Made by a program: the position numbers and the translations under genes. Below are positions 26,855-35,857 of a stretch of 64,000 nt of DNA, piece by piece. The notes under the pieces are model-generated. The model was not told the origin of the DNA and ran no database searches. It worked only from the letters and a program-made list of their open reading frames with translations. The stretch is from Saprospiraceae bacterium. GTDB lineage: Bacteria > Bacteroidota > Bacteroidia > Chitinophagales > Saprospiraceae. Location: positions 1 through 64,000 of the forward strand of contig JANQRV010000637.1 in NCBI GenBank assembly GCA_028284395.1, read 5' to 3'. The first letter of the stretch is position 1. Each line of letters opens with the position of its first letter.

Positions 26855-28026
26855 TAGAAGTTCTCCATGTATTTATACAGGCTACCGGTATTTAGAAGGA
26901 CTACTTTTTCATTTGCCTTGATCCAATTTTTCTTACGCAATTTTTTGGCACCTTGCCATACTGCAGCCCCCTCCGGTGATAACAAAATACCTTCAGTTTG
27001 GGCAACCTCTTCAATACCCTTCATCATTTCCTTTTCGGTTACTGCCACCGCTTCGCCCTGGCTTGCCTTCAGAATACTTAAAATTAGTTCATCACCAAAT
27101 GCAACAGGCACACGCAGGCCATTAGCTACTGTAAAGGCCGGATTGATAAAGGGCTCGGCATAGTTGTGTCCTGTTCGAAAAGCGTTCACAATGGGATAGC
27201 AGGCTTCAGTTTGTATGGCGACCATCCTAGGGCGTTTTGCGCTGGTCCAACCCAATTGTTCCATCTCTTCAAATGCTTTCCATATTCCAATCAATCCCGT
27301 ACCTCCCCCAGTCGGATATACAATGACGTCGGGTACTTCCCAGCTCATTTGTTCAGCAATTTCATAACCCATGGTCTTCTTTCCTTCTAATCGGAAAGGT
27401 TCTTTAAGAGTGGATACATCAAACCAATCCTCACGTGCCATTCCTGCAATCCGCTTTGCACAATCCTTGATGTTTCCGTCGACCAACTCGACTTTTGCGC
27501 CATAGAATTCACATTCCCTTAAGAAAGCTTTTGGCGTTTCACGTGGCATAAATACAAAAGCTTCTATTCCGGCTTTGGCACAATAAGCGCTCATGGCACC
27601 ACCAGCATTGCCCGCCGTTGGGATGACGCATTTCTGGACTCCCATTTCCTGGGCTTTGGAAACGGCCATGGCCAAACCACGAGCTTTGAAAGACCCCGTT
27701 GGATTATAAGCTTCATCCTTCAAATGCAAACTGGCGAAACTGAAATTCGAGCCGATATTGGGCATGCTTATCAGAGGAGTCATCCCCTCTCCAAGGGTAA
27801 CGATATTATCCTCATTCTCAATCGGGAGCATTTCACGGTACCTCCACATGTTGTGTGGACGTCCTTTCAAGATTGCCCTATCAAAGGTTTTGTTGGTATC
27901 ATAGCACGCAAGAAGTGGCTTGTTTTGTCGGGAAAATGTATGTAGTTGTTTTTTGTCGTAAATATCTCCACTTTTTGAACACACAAGGTGGGTGTATTTC
28001 GTTTTAGTCATGGTCATTAACTCCAT
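26854..28026 (-). CDS. thrC: Threonine synthase
   Basis: A 390-aa PLP enzyme (fold type II) converting O-phosphohomoserine to threonine. The PLP lysine is K114 in AYNPTGSFKARG; GNAGGAMSAYC and the phosphate-binding TGGGTGLIGIW also fit. The N terminus has the short THLVCSKSG segment typical of the plant-type/archaeal branch. It starts at 28026 (MELMTMTKTKYTH); ATGs at 28014 and 28011 are equally possible. No thrA or thrB is nearby, so it stands alone, divergent from an AraC regulator. Confidence 0.92.
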   Translation of the reverse strand: MELMTMTKTKYTHLVCSKSGDIYDKKQLHTFSRQNKPLLACYDTNKTFDRAILKGRPHNMWRYREMLPIENEDNIVTLGEGMTPLISMPNIGSNFSFASLHLKDEAYNPTGSFKARGLAMAVSKAQEMGVQKCVIPTAGNAGGAMSAYCAKAGIEAFVFMPRETPKAFLRECEFYGAKVELVDGNIKDCAKRIAGMAREDWFDVSTLKEPFRLEGKKTMGYEIAEQMSWEVPDVIVYPTGGGTGLIGIWKAFEEMEQLGWTSAKRPRMVAIQTEACYPIVNAFRTGHNYAEPFINPAFTVANGLRVPVAFGDELILSILKASQGEAVAVTEKEMMKGIEEVAQTEGILLSPEGAAVWQGAKKLRKKNWIKANEKVVLLNTGSLYKYMENF

Positions 28027-28073
28027 AATTTGTTTTTGCGATCAATTTCTGATTTTTTGGAGCGATCGACCAC

Positions 28074-28104
28074 TACGATATTGGCTTTCTCTAATACGAT
28101 ATTG
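28074..28104. promoter_or_regulatory. Direct repeat TACGATATTG with 21-bp spacing (AraC-type operator candidate)
   Basis: Two exact copies of TACGATATTG occur at 28074-28083 and 28095-28104, start-to-start 21 bp (two helical turns), ending 18 bp before the regulator's ATG. Tandem half-sites at 21 bp are the classic arrangement for AraC-family binding, suggesting autoregulation and perhaps control of thrC. Confidence 0.55.
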
Positions 28105-28122
28105 CAAAAGCAAAGTTCAGGT

Positions 28123-28980
28123 ATGAAACCAATCCAGTTTAAAGTAACGGAAACGAACAACAGCTCTTTTCATATCCAAGAAAATACGGAATCCGACCTT
28201 TACAATAAACTACATTGTCATCCGGAGTATCAGATTAGTTGCATTGTTAAAGGCGAGGGGATAAGCTCGGTTGGAAACCGGGTTGAGCACTTTGAAGCCG
28301 GAGATCTCTATATGATCGGACCAAATGTTCCGCACGTCTTTAAAAAAGATCATGCCCGCCATGCTCACATGTACTCCGTTTTCTTTAGGGAATTTTCTTT
28401 TGGAAGCGGATTTTTTCAATTACCGGAAATGACCAAGGTACGGGAGTTTCTCCTGGATTCGTCGCGAGGACTAAAATTCCACAACTCATTTTCCGAGAAA
28501 CTGCGACCAAGGTTAATGGAGCTGAAAAGAAAGGCGGGAGCGGATAAGATCATTGAGTTGTTAGCTATTCTCAATGAAATGGCATTGAGCCGAGAATGGA
28601 AATTCCTATCAAGTGTTAGCTATACGATCCCCCAGAAAACAGAGTTTTACAATTCTATGAACCGAATCTTTCGCTATATTTCTGAAAACTTCGATCAGCC
28701 GATCAAATTGGAGGATGTCGCCAATTTGGCCAATTTGAGCAAATATTCTTTTTGTCGCTACTTTAAAAGAACAACCCATAAGTCGTTCGTAAACTACCTC
28801 AATGAATTCCGAGTGGGGATGGCATGTAAGATGCTGCATAGTAATAATTATACCATTTCGCAGATTGGTTTTTACTCGGGATTCAATAATCTTTCAAACT
28901 TCAACCGGCAATTCAAGAGGATTATGAATTGTACGCCATCTAAATACAGAGACTTGTATCATAAGTACTTCTCCCGTTAG
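28123..28980 (+). CDS. AraC-family transcriptional regulator with cupin domain
   Basis: About 285 aa from the ATG at 28123; a TTG at 28030 in the same frame would add 31 residues over the operator-like repeat and is less likely. Residues 20-90 form a cupin sensor (HCHPEYQISCIVKGEG, GDLYMIGPNVPHVFKKDH). The last 100 residues are the AraC double helix-turn-helix (IKLEDVANLANLSKYSFCRYFKRTTHKSFVNYL, then ISQIGFYSGFNNLSNFNRQFKR). The ligand is unknown; sugar-sensing is common in this family. It is divergent from thrC. Confidence 0.9.
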   Translation: MKPIQFKVTETNNSSFHIQENTESDLYNKLHCHPEYQISCIVKGEGISSVGNRVEHFEAGDLYMIGPNVPHVFKKDHARHAHMYSVFFREFSFGSGFFQLPEMTKVREFLLDSSRGLKFHNSFSEKLRPRLMELKRKAGADKIIELLAILNEMALSREWKFLSSVSYTIPQKTEFYNSMNRIFRYISENFDQPIKLEDVANLANLSKYSFCRYFKRTTHKSFVNYLNEFRVGMACKMLHSNNYTISQIGFYSGFNNLSNFNRQFKRIMNCTPSKYRDLYHKYFSR

Positions 28981-29000
28981 AGAGATTGCCTACAGTTAAG

Positions 29001-30776
29001 CTATTCTGGTCTCAAATCCAGGCGCTTGCGAATTTCATGAATTAAAGGATTGGTCATACCCATTTTTTGATAGACCTGTTTAGGGGTTAATACTTCCTTT
29101 TTCTTCGGTGGGGGTGGAGCCTTACTCTTATCTATTTCTACGGACAGGGTAATTTCGGTTGTCGTTAACTCCTTCCGCAAAAAATCCATGATGGACGCTT
29201 CTTGGCGGATGGCATTTTCGGAAAGTGAAGAGCCAACGATAACGGAAATGTTGTGTCCATCCAGTTTGAGTTCTGTCTGTTTCAGAATGTGTTTTAATGT
29301 ATCCCGATCGCATTGCTCCACTAATTTGTCCCAGGCTATTTGGAGTGATTCCAGGCTTAACTCATTGCCACTTCCTTCTTTTTTGTCAATGTCCTTTTCG
29401 ATTTCTGATGCTAGGGCTGATAGGTCTTTCAATTGTGGCATCGAATACATCGACGAGGATTCGACCATCGTTTCTAATTCAGTTGAAAGAGCTGGATTTG
29501 AAACTGGTTTTTCCGGCACCGGCATTGGTGAAGGTGTGGGATCTTGAATCGGCGGAGCCAGCGCTTCAACAACTGGTTTACCAGCTTCTTTGACTGTAGC
29601 AGGACCGGAGGTCATCTGGTCAATTGAGGGTGGACTTTTTTTTTCTGGGCTAACCTCGACGGCCATTGTAGAAGCATTAACAGCCCTATTAATAAATGCC
29701 ATTTTAATCAGGGCCATTTCCACATGCAAACGCTTGTTTCGAGCGGTCTTGTAGTTAATGTCACAATTGTTGGCAATGTCCAAGGCTGAAATAAGAAAAG
29801 AAGAAGGTGTCAGTCTTGCCTGCTCCAAATACTTTTTTTGCAGGGATTCACTCACATTCAATAGTACAACGGTAGCTCGATCTTTGCAGACCAATATATT
29901 CCGCAGATGCTCAGCCAAACCATTGATGAAAATATCTCCATCAAAACCTTTGGCCATGATATCGTCCAGGGTCAATAGAATTTGTGAAATATCCTCACTT
30001 AAGAGATTATCAATGATCTTGAAATAATAGTCATAGTCCAGAACATTGAGATTGTTAATGACATCTTCGTAAGTGATTTTTTTGCCGGAAAAAGAAGCGA
30101 TACGATCGAAAATCGAAAGGGCATCACGGAGCGCACCATCCGCCTTTTGAGCAATGATGTGCAAAGCTTCTTTTTCCGCTTCAGTCCCTTCTTGTTGGCA
30201 AATATTTTGTAGATGCTGGACAATCCTTGGAATCTGTATCCGCTTAAAATCGTAGATCTGGCAGCGGGAAAGGATGGTTGGGATGATCTTGTGCTTCTCC
30301 GTCGTCGCTAAAATAAAGATTGCGTATGAGGGAGGTTCTTCCAGCGTTTTCAAAAAGGCATTAAAAGCCTGCTGAGAAAGCATGTGTACCTCATCGATGA
30401 TGAATACCTTATATTTTCCTTGTTGAGGTTGGAACCTAACCTGCTCAATCAATGCCCGAATATGTTCAACACTATTGTTCGATGCGGCATCTAGCTCCGT
30501 GATGTTAAAAGAGGCATTTTCATTAAATGCCTGGCAAGCATCACAAGTATTACACGGTTCGAAATCCTGCGTTACATTTTGACAATTGAGCACTTTCGCA
30601 AGGATTCGAGCACAAGTTGTTTTCCCAACTCCACGGGGGCCGCAAAAGAGAAATGCATGCGCCAAATGGTTGCTCTGAAGCGCGTTTTTGAGAGTCTGCG
30701 ATACATGTTCTTGTCCGACGACTTCTTCAAACCTAGTGGGACGATATTTTCTTGCCGAGACAATGAATGAGCTCAT
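29001..30776 (-). CDS. dnaX: DNA polymerase III subunit gamma/tau
   Basis: A 591-aa clamp-loader ATPase. Walker A is GPRGVGKT (residues 46-53); the zinc module ligands are C65, C75, C78 and C81 (LNC, CNTCDAC); Walker B is VFIIDEVHMLS; and sensor 1 is ILATTEKHKIIPTILSRCQ. Residues 380-460 are a proline-rich linker, and the C-terminal domain (about 470-591) would contact the polymerase, so this is the tau-like full form. No slippery run for gamma frameshifting was identified. It is divergent from nadE. Confidence 0.96.
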   Translation of the reverse strand: MSSFIVSARKYRPTRFEEVVGQEHVSQTLKNALQSNHLAHAFLFCGPRGVGKTTCARILAKVLNCQNVTQDFEPCNTCDACQAFNENASFNITELDAASNNSVEHIRALIEQVRFQPQQGKYKVFIIDEVHMLSQQAFNAFLKTLEEPPSYAIFILATTEKHKIIPTILSRCQIYDFKRIQIPRIVQHLQNICQQEGTEAEKEALHIIAQKADGALRDALSIFDRIASFSGKKITYEDVINNLNVLDYDYYFKIIDNLLSEDISQILLTLDDIMAKGFDGDIFINGLAEHLRNILVCKDRATVVLLNVSESLQKKYLEQARLTPSSFLISALDIANNCDINYKTARNKRLHVEMALIKMAFINRAVNASTMAVEVSPEKKSPPSIDQMTSGPATVKEAGKPVVEALAPPIQDPTPSPMPVPEKPVSNPALSTELETMVESSSMYSMPQLKDLSALASEIEKDIDKKEGSGNELSLESLQIAWDKLVEQCDRDTLKHILKQTELKLDGHNISVIVGSSLSENAIRQEASIMDFLRKELTTTEITLSVEIDKSKAPPPPKKKEVLTPKQVYQKMGMTNPLIHEIRKRLDLRPE

Positions 30777-30850
30777 TCAGTCAGATTTTGAAACCGTTGT
30801 TGTTTTAAAATTTCTCTTTCAGAAACAAAAATAGCAATTATAATCCTAAT

Positions 30851-30877
30851 TACTTAGTTTTGTTTTTAAACTAAGTA
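30851..30877. repeat. 10-bp inverted repeat between dnaX and nadE
   Basis: TACTTAGTTT (30851-30860) and AAACTAAGTA (30868-30877) are perfect inverse complements around a 7-bp spacer, in the divergent promoter region 63 bp before the nadE ATG. It is a candidate operator. Confidence 0.5.
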
Positions 30878-30939
30878 GCTGAACTTTTGTTATTTAGAGA
30901 AAAAATGGTTAATTCGGGCAACTTAAAATAGATGGATCT

Positions 30940-32577
30940 ATGAAAATTGCAATCGCACAATTGAATTATCACATTGGCAATTTTGATGGAAATTTGTCAA
31001 AGATGTTGCAATCTATTGATGAGGCGAAGGCTGGAGGAGCGGATATGATCTGTTTTTCAGAATTGGCAACTTGCGGATATCCTCCCCGGGATTTCCTTGA
31101 ATTTAATGACTTCATTAACGAAGCAGAAGCAACCATCCAAAAGTTAGCGTCTGCTGCCCAGGACATTGCGGTAATTGTAGGTTCGCCAACTCGCAATCCG
31201 CTTGTCGAAGGCAAGGATTTATACAACTCCGCATATTTTCTCTACGAGGGGAAAGTCAAGGCAATCCGCCATAAGGCTTTACTTCCTACTTATGATGTTT
31301 TTGACGAATATCGTTATTTTGAGCCGGCTATAACCTTTGAAACGATTGATTTCATGGGTAAGAAAATAGCATTGACCGTTTGCGAAGACATCTGGAATAT
31401 TGGCAATGAGAATCCGCTCTATACGGTCTGTCCAATGGATGAGCTGATTACACAAGAGCCCGATTTTATGATCAATATATCTGCTTCCCCTTTCAATTAT
31501 AACAATCCGAGTGGTAGACGACATATTGTACTTTCGAATGTGAAACGTTATGAGATCCCGATGTTCTATATCAATCACTGTGGCGCTCAAACGGAATTGA
31601 TTTTCGATGGTGGTTCTCTCGTGGTTTCGGGAAATGGCCAGGTTTACGACGAACTTCCTTTTTTTGAAGAGTGTATCCGGTTTTACGATTTGGCGGAAGT
31701 CTTGAAGGGACATCGAAATATTGATCGTCCCAAGAAAAAGATTGAAATGATCCACAAAGCTCTACTCATGGGGGTCGGGGACTATTTCGGAAAACTGGGA
31801 TTTCAAAAGGCTATTCTCGGCCTGTCTGGAGGAATTGATTCGGCGGTGACTGCGGTCATTGCTGCTCAGGCTCTAGGTAGTGAGAATGTACGAGTTATTT
31901 TAATGCCCAGCCAGTTCTCTTCCGACCATTCGGTCAATGATGCAAGGAAGCTGGCTGAGAATTTGGGCATACAGTACGACATTATCCCAATTGAAGAAAT
32001 CTACCAATCTTATTCCGAAATTCTAAAACCTCATTTCTGGGGGCACTCTTTTGATATAACAGAGGAGAATATTCAAGCGCGGATCCGCGGAATGCTTTTG
32101 ATGGCATTTTCCAATAAATTTGGCCACATCGTTCTTAATACTTCCAATAAAAGCGAAATGGCAGTGGGTTATGGTACCCTCTATGGCGATATGTGTGGAG
32201 GACTTTCCGTACTGGGGGATCTTTATAAAATGGAGGTTTTTGAACTAGCCCGATCGATGAATCGGGATTCGGAAGTCATCCCTTGGAATATCATCGAAAA
32301 ACCCCCGTCAGCCGAGCTTCGACCCGACCAAAAAGACTCCGATAGCTTGCCGGATTATGAAATTCTTGATAAAGTATTGTTCGAATACATAGAAAATCGC
32401 AAAGGGCCTAAGGAAATTATTGATATGGGGTATGAAGAAACCTTAGTACGGCGTATTCTCCGACTGGTCAACATTAATGAATTCAAGAGACATCAGACAG
32501 CTCCCGTACTAAGGATATCACCAAAGGCATTTGGAATGGGGCGGCGAATGCCGATTGTAGGAAAATATCTTTCCTGA
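30940..32577 (+). CDS. nadE: Glutamine-dependent NAD+ synthetase
   Basis: A 545-aa two-domain enzyme making NAD+ from deamido-NAD+, ATP and glutamine. The N-terminal nitrilase-type glutaminase has the triad E41 (CFSELATCGYP), K112 (RHKALLPTYDVF) and C148 (LTVCEDIW). The C-terminal synthetase carries the PP-loop LSGGIDSAVTAV near residue 295, NTSNKSEMAVGYGTLYGDMCGG, and the PPSAELRPDQKDSD loop. It has its own divergent promoter region. Confidence 0.96.
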   Translation: MKIAIAQLNYHIGNFDGNLSKMLQSIDEAKAGGADMICFSELATCGYPPRDFLEFNDFINEAEATIQKLASAAQDIAVIVGSPTRNPLVEGKDLYNSAYFLYEGKVKAIRHKALLPTYDVFDEYRYFEPAITFETIDFMGKKIALTVCEDIWNIGNENPLYTVCPMDELITQEPDFMINISASPFNYNNPSGRRHIVLSNVKRYEIPMFYINHCGAQTELIFDGGSLVVSGNGQVYDELPFFEECIRFYDLAEVLKGHRNIDRPKKKIEMIHKALLMGVGDYFGKLGFQKAILGLSGGIDSAVTAVIAAQALGSENVRVILMPSQFSSDHSVNDARKLAENLGIQYDIIPIEEIYQSYSEILKPHFWGHSFDITEENIQARIRGMLLMAFSNKFGHIVLNTSNKSEMAVGYGTLYGDMCGGLSVLGDLYKMEVFELARSMNRDSEVIPWNIIEKPPSAELRPDQKDSDSLPDYEILDKVLFEYIENRKGPKEIIDMGYEETLVRRILRLVNINEFKRHQTAPVLRISPKAFGMGRRMPIVGKYLS

Positions 32578-32582
32578 TAAAT

Positions 32583-33140
32583 TTACTGTTTCCATTTAAT
32601 ATTGCAACCTGCGCTTGGAATTTGGAGAGAGCTTACTTCACTTCCAGCCAAAACTGCATCGAGTGCTGCTCGTAGGTCTTCTCCGGTAAGTGTTAGGTTG
32701 TTTCCAGGGCGGGATCCATCCAACCGGCCCCTGTAAGCCAATTTTAGAGCGCCATCAAAAACGTAAAAATCAGGTGTACAAGCTGCATCATAAGCCTTGG
32801 CTACCTCCTGAGTCTCATCGTAAAGATAGGGGAAATCATACCCCACTTCCCGCGCGTGAATTTTCATCTTGTCTGGACCGTCTTGAGGATAGTTTACAAC
32901 ATCATTTGAGCTGATCCCAATGAAACGGACGCCTTTCGATTGATAATCCTTGGTTATCCTGACGATTTCCTCATTGACGTGGATGACATAAGGGCAGTGA
33001 TTACAAAGAAACATAATCACGGTAGCTTTCTCGGACTTTAAATCAGACAGAGATAGCACTTGTCCACTTACGGTATCCGGGAGTGTAAAATCAGGCGCCT
33101 GGGTGCCAAGCGCCAACATTTTGGATTCTGTCAATGCCAT
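32583..33140 (-). CDS. Thioredoxin-fold (AhpC/TSA-like) protein
   Basis: A 185-aa soluble protein with a peroxiredoxin/thioredoxin fold: LGTQAPDFTLPDTVSG, then the redox motif C46-N-H-C49-P, VRFIGISSNDVVNYPQDGP, and the cis-Pro region AACTPDFYVFDG. CxxC at the helix start suggests a thiol oxidoreductase rather than a one-cysteine peroxidase. No signal peptide is seen, so it is probably cytoplasmic. A conserved-looking tail reads PSAGCNIKWKQ. It converges on nadE with only 5 bp between the stops. Confidence 0.85.
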   Translation of the reverse strand: MALTESKMLALGTQAPDFTLPDTVSGQVLSLSDLKSEKATVIMFLCNHCPYVIHVNEEIVRITKDYQSKGVRFIGISSNDVVNYPQDGPDKMKIHAREVGYDFPYLYDETQEVAKAYDAACTPDFYVFDGALKLAYRGRLDGSRPGNNLTLTGEDLRAALDAVLAGSEVSSLQIPSAGCNIKWKQ

Positions 33141-33215
33141 GTTTCGTTATTTTCGGTTAACAGTTTGATTCAAGATGTGCATGAGTAATGGGGGCCGAGT
33201 GAGAGGTTAAGATAG

Positions 33216-34961
33216 CTATTTTTGAAGTTTAATGAGTTTTTTAACTCCTAATAATTGATCGTTGTCGTAGATCACAAGCCAGTACAGCCCGGCGGGCAAT
33301 TGACCCATAGATAATTGGCTCTTTGATTCCCGGAGGTTCCATTCTTTCTCTAAGTGACCGGTAGCATCCATCAACCTCACTTTGGGGGCATTGATTCGTG
33401 AAGTCAACTCAATCGTCAGGAGATCGTCAGTTGGGTTAGGAAATACAACAACATCAATTGGTGTTGATTTCGTATCCAAAGATGATACCAAATCACTACC
33501 AATTAATCCGTCCCTGGTATTGCTGCCTTTGTAAGTCGACCAAAGTACTTTTTGGGGAGCATACCTTACTTCCAACTCATATACGTTTATATAGGTAGAA
33601 TCTGGTGTTCCCGTAATATTTTCCACAGTATTGGAAAGAGCAACCAAATCCATTCTACCATTGTTGTTGACATCTCCGATGCTGACTCCGTTCATGAATG
33701 TCCAGCCACGTGGCTGAAGGGGAAATCCGGGTACCTGAGTGACACCGTCCATCTCGTAAGCATGTATGTAACCAAGTCCATCGGAGTCTGCCATTTGAGA
33801 GCCAAAGACCAATTCGAATTCATCGTCTCCATCGACATCGGCAACGCTGATTAAACCTTCAAGTCCGCCGGTTTTAACGATCGGAAATCCAGCCTTGGGT
33901 ATGGCGTCAGAAGTCCAGGAGAACAACATGCTATTAACCGTATCCTGAAAAAGCGGGCGACTCATAAAAATATTGTAGACTCCCTGCACCGGCACTACCG
34001 TTGGCGTATTGAAGGTCCACGAACTGCCGGGTACATCTATTGGCCAATTAGGGGCAAAGGTTCCATCGTGCTCCAAAACATAATACTGAGGAACATCTCC
34101 ATGGGTCGCTCCAATAACTTCCAGAAAACCATCTTGGTCAAGGTCTATGAGAATGGGAGATTGGAAACTGTATTTTTGAAATGGTTCGGTTGAGAAGCCC
34201 CAGCCCTCCTTCAGATTTCCATCCAGGTCAAAGGCAAATTGTGTTGTAGTAGAAAAGACGACAATGTCCTTTTCTCCGTCATTGTCAATATCTCCAATGG
34301 AAGGCGTAACGGCCGGTGTACCCCCCAAACTGACGGGCCAATTGGAGTTGAAAGAGGTTCCGTCTAGGTTTAGGATATGGACCTTGCCTGAAGGACTGTC
34401 TCTTTCATTGACGATTATTTCCAGTGTTTGGTCGTTGTCAAGGTCGCTTAAAGCAGGAGCTGTTAGTATCCAGTTGTCATTAAACCCAATCGGCCACGGT
34501 TCAATTGGGGTACCATCTCGATCGAAAACATATATGCGTCCCTTTTCCCCTTGTCCCCCGGTGACCTGTACAATTTCGATTGCTCCATCATTGTCAATGT
34601 CCCCTACGGAAGGAGGATAAATGGCCAATCCGTCAAGAGGGGTCTGCCACAATAAACTATCACTCTTAAAAGCATAAAGAGTCTTGTTGATCCCCGTTAA
34701 AATTTCGGGGATACCATCTTTGTCAATATCTGCGAGCGCGACATTGCGAAAGTTCTTAAAATTTCTGTTAGCCGGAAATCCAATTGGAAAGCCTGAAATT
34801 TGAGGGCTTGGCGTATTTCTCAAATGTGCAGGTCCGGAGATCGGGATTTTCCTAAACTCAAGGCGTTGATCTTCACTGGTTCGAGCCTGGTAGTATTGAG
34901 TAAAGGCAGAATTGGTGGTTAGGGATAAAGCGAGGAAGAGTGTTATTTTCGTACATTTCAT
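33216..34961 (-). CDS. Secreted FG-GAP/VCBS-repeat protein with T9SS type A sorting domain
   Basis: About 581 aa from the ATG at 34961, which opens a signal peptide (MKCTKITLFLALSLTTNSAFTQ); an ATG four codons upstream is possible. The body is a beta-propeller of FG-GAP/VCBS repeats with calcium-loop motifs DIDKDGIPEIL, DIDNDGAIEIV, DLDNDQTLEII, DIDNDGEKDIV, DLDQDGFLEVI, DVDGDDEFELV and DVNNNGRMDLV. The last 80 residues are a type A T9SS signal (VVFPNPTDDLLTIEL, LPAGLYWLVIYD). It is predicted to be a surface or released protein; the ligand is unknown. It lies 56 bp downstream of the M15 peptidase gene. Confidence 0.88.
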   Translation of the reverse strand: MKCTKITLFLALSLTTNSAFTQYYQARTSEDQRLEFRKIPISGPAHLRNTPSPQISGFPIGFPANRNFKNFRNVALADIDKDGIPEILTGINKTLYAFKSDSLLWQTPLDGLAIYPPSVGDIDNDGAIEIVQVTGGQGEKGRIYVFDRDGTPIEPWPIGFNDNWILTAPALSDLDNDQTLEIIVNERDSPSGKVHILNLDGTSFNSNWPVSLGGTPAVTPSIGDIDNDGEKDIVVFSTTTQFAFDLDGNLKEGWGFSTEPFQKYSFQSPILIDLDQDGFLEVIGATHGDVPQYYVLEHDGTFAPNWPIDVPGSSWTFNTPTVVPVQGVYNIFMSRPLFQDTVNSMLFSWTSDAIPKAGFPIVKTGGLEGLISVADVDGDDEFELVFGSQMADSDGLGYIHAYEMDGVTQVPGFPLQPRGWTFMNGVSIGDVNNNGRMDLVALSNTVENITGTPDSTYINVYELEVRYAPQKVLWSTYKGSNTRDGLIGSDLVSSLDTKSTPIDVVVFPNPTDDLLTIELTSRINAPKVRLMDATGHLEKEWNLRESKSQLSMGQLPAGLYWLVIYDNDQLLGVKKLIKLQK

Positions 34962-35017
34962 TTTTGGCGACAATTTTTCTTACCCATAAAAATACCAAAC
35001 ATAGTGTTACGACCCTT

Positions 35018-35851
35018 TCAAAAACAAGTCGGGTTAATACCCAAAACGTATTTTTCTACTACGCCGATTTCCACAGCAGTTTCGGAGCCTTTAAAACCTG
35101 AAATGAGGCTATTTTTCAAATTGTCACGAGCAAAAGCGGTTAATGGTCTGGCGATTGGAAGATAGGACCAATGCCATTTTTCCTCATTATAGCCATGAGG
35201 GCGGTCTGCTCCTTTGGGGGAATAAATTTGGCAGTACCCATATTTATGTGCATTTGAGGCGAGCCATTCATAAACTTTTTTCCCAGTTCCACTTTCAAAA
35301 TAGTTGCCGTTGACGCTGTTGATATCGATATCTGTTCCCCAATGATGACGGGAAGTGCTGGGCATCGAACTATACTCTAGGATTTTTAATGCCCTTTGTA
35401 CTGGATCCGAAACTGTGTGGGACAGGTTGGCGCCATTGACTGCCCGGCGCCCATCCCATTTTGCTTCCCAAATGGCTTTCTGGGCGGAGAAATTACGAGC
35501 AGCAGAAACAATAACCAATTTGATGTCATCTTTCTGTGCTGCCTCAGCCATCCTTACAAAGTCCCGATAGGCTTCCTTACGCATATAGCTGCGGTTGTTA
35601 TTTGCATACTGTGAGGGGATCTTTACAAAATTGGAATCCTGAGCGGGATTGAACTTTCCCATCAGATAGTTCAGGTCGAATCCCATCCCTTCCCAAATGG
35701 GTTTAGGGGGGGCTTCCGTGATAGCAGATTCAAGAGGTATTGCTTGGTCTTCTACATCAGCGGAACTTCCAGAAGGTCTACAGGAAAACATGATTGTAAG
35801 GAAGGCTAATAGCATGAATTGGTTCACAGCATTCTGATTAAGGTTGAACAA
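35018..35851 (-). CDS. M15-family D,D-carboxypeptidase-like lipoprotein
   Basis: A 277-aa protein with a lipoprotein-like N terminus (FMLLAFLTIMFSC). The VanY/M15 zinc motif is visible: SRHHWGTDIDIN (His and Asp ligands) and HWSYLP (second His) with EEKWHWSY. Upstream LVIVSAARNFSAQKAIWEAKW fits the substrate-binding strand. It should cleave D-Ala from peptidoglycan stem peptides at the inner face of the outer membrane. It starts 6 bp after the 474-aa gene, so co-transcription is likely. Confidence 0.87.
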   Translation of the reverse strand: MFNLNQNAVNQFMLLAFLTIMFSCRPSGSSADVEDQAIPLESAITEAPPKPIWEGMGFDLNYLMGKFNPAQDSNFVKIPSQYANNNRSYMRKEAYRDFVRMAEAAQKDDIKLVIVSAARNFSAQKAIWEAKWDGRRAVNGANLSHTVSDPVQRALKILEYSSMPSTSRHHWGTDIDINSVNGNYFESGTGKKVYEWLASNAHKYGYCQIYSPKGADRPHGYNEEKWHWSYLPIARPLTAFARDNLKNSLISGFKGSETAVEIGVVEKYVLGINPTCF

Positions 35852-35857
35852 TGGGAA

